Source of the DNA: Carallia brachiata
Taxonomy: Eukaryota > Streptophyta > Magnoliopsida > Malpighiales > Rhizophoraceae
Assembly (NCBI GenBank): GCA_021464245.1
Contig: JADCRB010000046.1
Span: 4,350,220 to 4,414,219 of the forward strand
Length of the DNA stretch: 64,000 bases
Reading direction: 5' to 3'
A program made the translations under genes and the position numbers. The notes below the pieces were generated by a model. The model was not told where the DNA came from. It ran no database searches and saw only the letters and a program-made list of their open reading frames with translations. Below, in pieces: positions 57,585-64,000 of the stretch (positions within the stretch are counted from its first letter, which is position 1; each line of letters starts with the position of its first letter).

Positions 57585-60500
57585 TTAGTTGGAATGCAAA
57601 GAAAGCATTCCGTTCATGTATTGCTTCCTGCATTTCTTATACTTCTCGAGCAGCACTTTATATGTATGAATCACATCTTCAAATAGAACCTCGTTACAGA
57701 ACTTAGTTTTAATTTGGATAAATGTGGCTTCTGCCTTCTCCTTGTCTTCCGTACATAAAGGCAATAAATTCTGAACTTCCATGAGAGCCATAATCCAATC
57801 ACGTTCCTCTGGATAGAGATGCTGGAGCCACCCCATCCGGGAAAAGGGATCTTCCTTTCTTTCAATCGCTAACTCATACTCCTGAGCATCTCCGAAAACC
57901 TCGATTCCTTGCTCATCTTTTCAACTAAATGTGAGAACATGTTTTTCTGACTTAGATAAAACCAATCACTGGTGTCCAAGGGAAGGGACAGTGCACCAAC
58001 TAGGCAAGCCTTCTGAAAGGTAGGATCAGATGCACTGATTAACTCAATCATGGCATGCAGCAAATTTACGAAGATGACGGTTGGGATTCCAGACAATGGC
58101 TCAACAAAAACATAATGGGGTTGTTTTTGGGTCTGGTCCCAGCAATAAAGTGCAACATGTAAAAATCCCTCCCATCTGTATATAAGAAGAATATAAGCCA
58201 AGTGAACATGAGGAAATACTCTAGCGGTATAATAAAAAATCTAAGGTAAATCAAGGTTGTCAATATTTATCTCCTAGTCTTGAGTCAGTTCATTCTCATT
58301 CATCAATCATGCACAATAAAACCTCATTCCAGAACAGTTTGGAATCAGATTTTAAATTTGATTATTTAAAATTGTTCATGCAATACTCAACTAAATTTAG
58401 CACAGATGGTTTTCAAATTACGGGGTATTGAGTTCTCATTAAACCAGGTTGAAGCAACTAAAACAAGAAAATTTTAAATGAATCATGACAAGTGAATGGG
58501 ACAGACTATAAGCATTCTATTCACAGACAGTCAACTCACACAGATATCCTGCCATGTTAAATCACTAAGAGTACCATGCCAACTAATTTCATTTTCCCCG
58601 TAAGCAATAGAACATATAAAGTGAGAAAGTGCATCTTCATTGCAAAATAGACTATATGCCACTTGAAAGTACTATGCATGGGAAAATATAAACAGTGACT
58701 CTAGTATCCAAAGATAAGTATGAAGCAGACCAATGACCACCACCATCATCTATATAGTCATAGAATGTTGGTATATGAATTTGAAATGTGAACCATGAAC
58801 TATATTGAGAACATGTTCAAGAGTCAGCTTTGACAAAAACACTGACCCAATAAACTTGTCTCCATGTTTCATAGACATGGTGCCTTCATCATATAAATGA
58901 CGCCAAAATGCATGGGCCTGTCCACATTTGCTGTTGAGACTAAATCAATCTATATTACGGAGATCCACATAACAAAAAAGGCATTGAGATAATTTTCATG
59001 CATACAAACAACCATAAGCATAAAAGGTTGCTTTTTCTGGATGTGATTATTTATGATTACTGAAAGCAGAAAGGAGAACCAGAACATGCCCCTAAAAGGT
59101 ACCCATGGGTCCATGTAGATATGTATACAGTTTCTCACTATTAACAACACAACTGGTAGTTCGTAGATTGGGCAATTTGAAGGTTGATGAAAGTAAAGCA
59201 CAAGCAGACTCGATTGGGGAGGGGAGACAGTACTGGTGAACACAGGCTTCATGCCTTCATCTTAATAGCATTAAAACAATAATGAAAGAAAGCATAAACT
59301 TTTACTTACTCAAATGGAGGTTCTACCTCAATGCCAAATGTGAGATGTAATGAAAATCTGGCAAAATTAGAGGATCCACAGTCATCTGTACGCTTCGTGA
59401 GGAAAACCTCTTGGAATATACAAAATATCACCTTCGCTGAGCAAGAACTTCGTTTGTCCTGCCGATGAGCTATCAACTTCCAAATGATTGGTATCAAGAG
59501 GATCATACAAGCGTGGCAGCCGCAAATTTGGTTGAGAAAAAACTGTCCATTGCTTCATACCAAATAACTGGCATACAAACACACAGTGATCGTCGGTGTG
59601 AAGGGCCAAGCCCTGAGAATTAGGTGGGGTCAAGTACAAGTTGGCACCTACTGATGGCTGACCAAACAAAGATGCCAAGCCATCTGCAATAGCTGCAACA
59701 CTAGCAAAGCGAAACTCCATACCACGAAGAGCAATGGTGTAACCCTCTTTATATGCTTCTTCGCAATTCTTAATATCTTCATTAGAGAAAACTTTAGGCC
59801 TAATGCAGCAAGCATCAGAGACATTGTGAAAGAAATGTACCTCCTTTTTTGATTGCTTCTCTGTTCTGACCACCCGTATGTCCTGCTGGTAAATTATAGG
59901 ACAGCCCAACTCATTTCTCACCTCATGAAGGAAGCTCAGGATGTCTAGTTCATCGGAAGCAATAGGCAGACAAGAAACAAAACTTTGAAGCATGGAAGAC
60001 AGAAATGTAGGAAATGACTCTCCACAGTTTTGAGACCGTACAAATGAGCTAAGAATGTCATCCTCCTCAATCAAAGGCCGAGAGAGCCTTCTAACAAGCG
60101 AAGGTGATGTCTCCCAGTAATTGGAAATGAAAGATTCAAAAGTAGGCTCAACCCAAATCTTGTTTCTCACAAGCGTGGGTGACAAAGAAACTGGAAATTG
60201 TCTTTCCTTGGTCGAAAGCCGGAAAATGCTTTCTGCCAATTCATTAATTCTAATGCTGCTCACCAAAGAGTGACGATCCTCACCGGATTCCAAAGTGTTG
60301 CCAACCAACGTTTGTTTATGCACTTTGGCCCAAATTTTCCTCAAGACAACTAAGAAACTTTCCGACAGAAGCATTGGTATCTTTTCCAACTGCTCAACAT
60401 TGCAGGAATTGATTAGAGTTATTGCAGCATAAAGAAGTGACATTACAAGTTCATCTTTCTCAAGCAATATCTTCGCAAAGCAACTACTCGCATCGTTCCC

Positions 60501-61586
60501 GGCGCATAAACGAACCCTATTTAAAGACATAGAAATTTGACTATATTCCAATATAACAAAACACAGATAAAAACCCAAAAAAGAATAAAAAAGTAAGTAA
60601 ATTCCTCACAAGAGGCATTCTAAAGCGGAGAACTCCAGCAGCCGCTGCCTAGCAACAGAAGTAGTGGACAAGTCCAAAAGAGCATTACATGCGGCCATTG
60701 AAACTCTCCCGTTAGAGCTGCCCAGCGCCGAGATTAAAGCCTTCACAGTTTCACCATCCGAAGCCACTCGTTCGTTCATTTCCAATGACACAACCGAAGC
60801 AGCCCCGACAATCTCCGCGCTTCGACAAACAATGTCTGGACATCTGCCACATCAACACCCTCAGACCCAAAAACCAAAAAAAAACTATTTTTAAAGATAA
60901 TAACATCCATCACGAGTCAATCTTTTTCCAAATTTTTCAGAAAACTAAAAATCTTTGAAGTAATGACATGTGTCACAAAAATTATACCATAAAACATCCA
61001 AATTTTTACTATTAAGAAAATATTCAGTCGATTTTTTTAATCCCATCAAACCTAAAAAATAGTTTTTCGTAATACGATTTTCATGATACATATCGTTACT
61101 CAAACTTCGTGCAGTTGCTAAAATTATTTTTCCCGTGACCTACTTGAAAAGTCGGGAGATTGAGTCGTGATAGATAACATTATTCTTTTATTAAAATTTA
61201 AAACCAATGACAAAAATATGAGAGAGAGGGGATCGAGAGTACCTGGAGTTGAGAAGGATGGGGAGCAAGGACAGGATTGACGGAAGCATTTCTTGATTCG
61301 GTAGCTCTAAGTTCTTTAAGCATTTCTTGATTAGGTATTGGCAATATTTGCGTCTGTTCGAGAGCTGTTGAGGGTTGCTGCCAACAAGAGAGGGATTGGC
61401 GTAATTTCTGCACATTTCTTCTTCTTCTTCTTCCTTTTGCAGCCGCTGCTCTCGCTGTTCTCCATTTTTCTCGTCTTTCCGCTTCCGTGCGGCGGCCACT
61501 GAGAATTTTTGTGGCGGCGTTCTTGGGGGCAGTCTGTGGATGCCCAAGTCCGCTTTGTTTGTTTGGGCCTTTTGGTCGAGTCCCAT
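57585..61586 (-). pseudogene. NO66-type JmjC oxygenase gene with apparent frameshifts
   Basis: Exons on the minus strand: first exon ending at 61243, then 60610-60843, 59310-60516 and 57585-58175, with GT-AG junctions. The N-terminal part is helical and repeat-like (ISALGSSNGRVSMAACNALLDL). The JmjC core follows: HTD iron ligands at 59592-59600 and a second His in PRGFPHEA at 59397-59399. The C-terminal domain includes PPFE-WEGFLHVALY and ends MNGMLSLHSN. NO66/MINA53-type enzymes are Fe(II)/2-oxoglutarate histidyl hydroxylases of ribosomal proteins, sometimes described as histone demethylases. Two breaks: just after PHEA the frame runs into TGA at 59382-59384, while the following CGSSNFARFSLHL lies in another frame; near 57916-57922 the frame shifts again at an A run and stops at 57869. 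The start is uncertain: ATGs at 61586 and 61415 share the exon-1 frame, and the ATG at 61465 opens a lysine-rich frame that ends early. It is a recent pseudogene, a truncated allele, or has sequence errors. Confidence 0.8.
58176..59309 (-). other. Last intron of the JmjC gene
   Basis: 1134 bp between donor GTAAGT (after PPFE) and acceptor TATACAG (before WEGF). It joins residues contiguous in the family. No internal frame is convincing. Confidence 0.7.
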
Positions 61587-61625
61587 TATGCTTAGCCCAT
61601 TCTAATGTCATGGGCATCTGGCTCT
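61540..61625 (-). promoter_or_regulatory. Cluster of site II-type TGGGCY/GGCCCA motifs, JmjC promoter
   Basis: On the minus strand GCCCATGAC, AATGGGCTAAG, AATGGGACT, AAGGCCCAAAC and CTTGGGCATC fall within about 85 bp. Site II motifs are typical of plant genes for ribosome biogenesis and usually lie upstream of the transcription start. If so, transcription starts below about 61540 and the ATG at 61586 would not be used. Confidence 0.55.
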
Positions 61626-61681
61626 CTAAGGCCCCCACAGCAACCATTATTAAAAAAAAAGAAAAAATATACATCATCTAA

Positions 61682-64000
61682 TCTTAATGAGGGGGATACG
61701 GGGCCAGTGAAGATGAGTAGCGTTACGTTTATTGTGTAGTCGACGATTTATTGTAATTTTTAATGGGAAAAAACATTTAAATTTTAAAACACGGATAAGT
61801 TCGAATATTAAATTTATTAGTAGTTAAATCTTCATCCCTCCCATTCTAATTAGATAAGAAAAAAAAAAAAACCCAAATTTTCCACAAAAAGTTTAATTTC
61901 TAAAATGTATGACTTTTTAGACTTTTTATAAATTTAGTATGAATTTTTTCTAGAAAAAATATATAGAGCATGAACTTTCATATCTGTATCTATTACCTCG
62001 TTAATATCCACTGATATTCTTTCTTCGCTAACATGGAAGTTTGAACGATCGCAATCATGTGGATGTAAACCTGTGTCAAATAAATGGTGAAATGGAGTTT
62101 AATTCTTTTTTTTTAACCAAAAAAAAATGCAGGTTTAATTTCTGACAAGTACTGATTAACATTTGTAATTTGCTATGAAGTTTTCACATTGTCGCAAAAA
62201 TGTAACCCCAAAATGCCGCTAACATAAATCTCCCTTTCTCTCTTTTTTTTTTTATCACAAAAAATATGTGTCGCATTTATACCGGTTATTAAATTTTTAA
62301 GTCAGATTAGGAATAACTTTCATTTAAATAACTCATTTAACAATTCTTATAAAGGCTAAATCCACTACTTGAATAATAATATGACCAAACAGATCTTTCT
62401 ATTAGTGTCATAGCAGGCAAGTTTAATTTTAAATGTAAATTACAAATTATCGCCAACCAAATGACCACCTCGCTATTTGTTAAAAGATGGCGCATATATT
62501 GTGACTCAAATCCAAAATACTGACTGGATAGACATACCTACATTGGATGGTCCCTCCTTTCTCTTCATTAATGTGCTTGGAGTTTCTAACTTTATTTTTT
62601 AGTTGAAAAAAATAAAAGTTATAAGATATTAATTATTACTCTTATAAATTTATATTAAAAATCACGTGTTAATATATTGATTCAATTTACTTATAAAAGA
62701 TTTATCACTCAAAATAATAATAAAATTAAACAAGACTTAATCAAATCCTGATTATAATAATTGTTAAATTTAAAACTTAAAAGTACAGTGCAACCAATAC
62801 TTGCATGGCAACTGTTTCGCTGGCGATTTCAATTTTAGAGACGTTGGTAGATTTGCAAGAAAGGTAGCTCCAGACTCCAGTCATGGTAAGCTGTTTTCCT
62901 TGGTGCGGTGTGGTCATGGAACGCAACTGAAAAGTATTTTCAAATCCGACGGCTAAGAACAGAGGAGATGTAAAGTGAAATTTCGCTGCGTCCTCCATAT
63001 AATCTATTTTATACACGGCGATCACTATTTTTATTTATTTTTTAATAAATTACTTATTTTTTAATATGTTTATATATATATTCCAACCATTGTACTTTTT
63101 TTTGGGTGCAAATTCCAACCTTTGTACTGCATCACCATGAGGCCCTCTGGAGAAGGGGTTGGTGTGGACTGCTCAGTCTAACCAATTTTTTATTCGAGTT
63201 TTGAAAAACGCGTTAACCAATACAGTAGCCGGTTCCTGTAACCGAGACTAGAAAAACAAATTAGGGGCTTTAAATTTTTTTTAACACAGTAAAAAGATAT
63301 ATCATTATACGTGAGTCGTTATATATTTATATTATTCGTTATATTTTTATTTAATTTCTCTTATAAGAAAACTTTCAAACAAGCACTGATTTGGGATTAT
63401 AATAGACAATTATATTTTACTTCTATTTATATCCAAAGTAAGGAAAACAGTGATGTTAAATAGCCCGATCAAATAGATTATTATTGTCTTTATTAGTTTG
63501 TTAGAAGCCACTCTTTCTGTGTTTCTGTGTTTTGGAAAGATTTAGTAGTTAAGAATTTGTTACTCAGATATTTATTAAATCAGCTTCTAATTTTAAAAGA
63601 AATATAAAATTTATGAAAATAAAAATAATTATTTTTTTATAATTTATAATTTAATAAACTTTTTTTAGACAAAAAAAATCACTCCACCGACGTTTTCGCT
63701 GGCACATTTGGAATTGGGCTATTCGTGGAGATCTTTTCTTACCATGCAAAAGAAATTAGTAACTTTCCATGAAACGAAGCGCGTGGAAAATTTTGATCAT
63801 TTCATTCATAGCGTTAATCAACTACGATTGATTTAATTAATCCTAAAAGCAATATTCTTATAGGAAATTCAAGTTCAAATTCCAAACACTATGGATTTTT
63901 TTTATAAAATAAAAGTATTAATTTTGATGTATATAAAATTATAAACAATCTTTACATTAACAAAATTAAACGTAAGAAATTATACTAAAAAATTTAAGAA
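61682..64000. other. Intergenic; no supported gene
   Basis: AT-rich. The minus frame at 62777-63025 (82 codons) has no signal peptide, known motif or splice partner, and I do not annotate it. A possible retroposon stub lies at 62097-62140. Confidence 0.6.
62097..62140. mobile_element. Possible ultra-short retroposon stub
   Basis: GTTTAATT at 62097-62104 and 62133-62140 flanks 28 bp made of a T run, AACC, an A run and TGCAG. The 8-bp duplication is weaker than in the stubs at 5666 and 48984. Confidence 0.35.

Noticed and set aside
62777..63025. 82-codon minus frame near the right end
   Set aside because: No recognisable motif, signal peptide or neighbouring exon.
1..64000. CRISPR arrays, operons, bacterial or phage features
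   Set aside because: Spliced plant genes and plant repeats occupy the window, and no regularly spaced repeat array is present.

Overview
The window is nuclear DNA from a flowering plant, most likely a dicot (the species cannot be fixed from sequence alone). It is AT-rich, its genes carry GT-AG introns, and it holds plant-only families (SMAX1-LIKE, HD-Zip II, CLE peptide, TMK receptor kinase) set among SINEs, LINE-like elements, MITE-like foldbacks and AT microsatellites. Gene models were built by hand from open frames, splice signals and family resemblance; no search was run. || Layout. 1-7.9 kb: intergenic. 8.27-12.41 kb (+): intact three-exon SMXL4/5-type SMAX1-LIKE gene, 1042 residues. 12.4-18.2 kb: repeats, including a 642-bp foldback element. 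18.27-28.16 kb (-): intact 21-exon TT9/GFS9-type gene (CLEC16A family), 855 residues. 29.4-30.4 kb: LINE-like insertion with a 17-bp target duplication. 32.16-36.34 kb (+): TMK4-type receptor kinase copy 1, a clear pseudogene. 36.37-45.75 kb: a second copy of the preceding 9.3 kb. It begins inside a copy of TT9 intron 1, carries an intact orphan copy of TT9 exon 1 with its promoter, and ends with TMK4 copy 2, which has one 2-bp frameshift. 49.5-49.8 kb (-): a small CLE peptide gene with the dodecapeptide RVVPTGPNPLHN. 54.4-54.8 kb: SINE with a 14-bp target duplication. 55.5-56.7 kb (-): HAT22-type HD-Zip II gene. 57.6-61.6 kb (-): NO66-type JmjC oxygenase gene with two apparent frameshifts. 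61.7-64 kb: no gene seen. || How it fits together. Several genes belong to hormone and peptide signalling: SMXL4/5 in phloem development, CLE as a secreted ligand, TMK4 as an auxin-related receptor kinase, HAT22-type as a repressor. They are independent plant genes and not an operon. The main structural event is a tandem duplication of about 9.3 kb joining the TMK4 3' end to TT9 intron 1. It left a truncated, decayed TMK4 copy 1 and put a duplicated TT9 promoter and first exon, minus strand, directly downstream of it and aimed into its antisense strand. That geometry could make antisense RNA matching TMK4 copy 2, and it is the most interesting untested possibility here.
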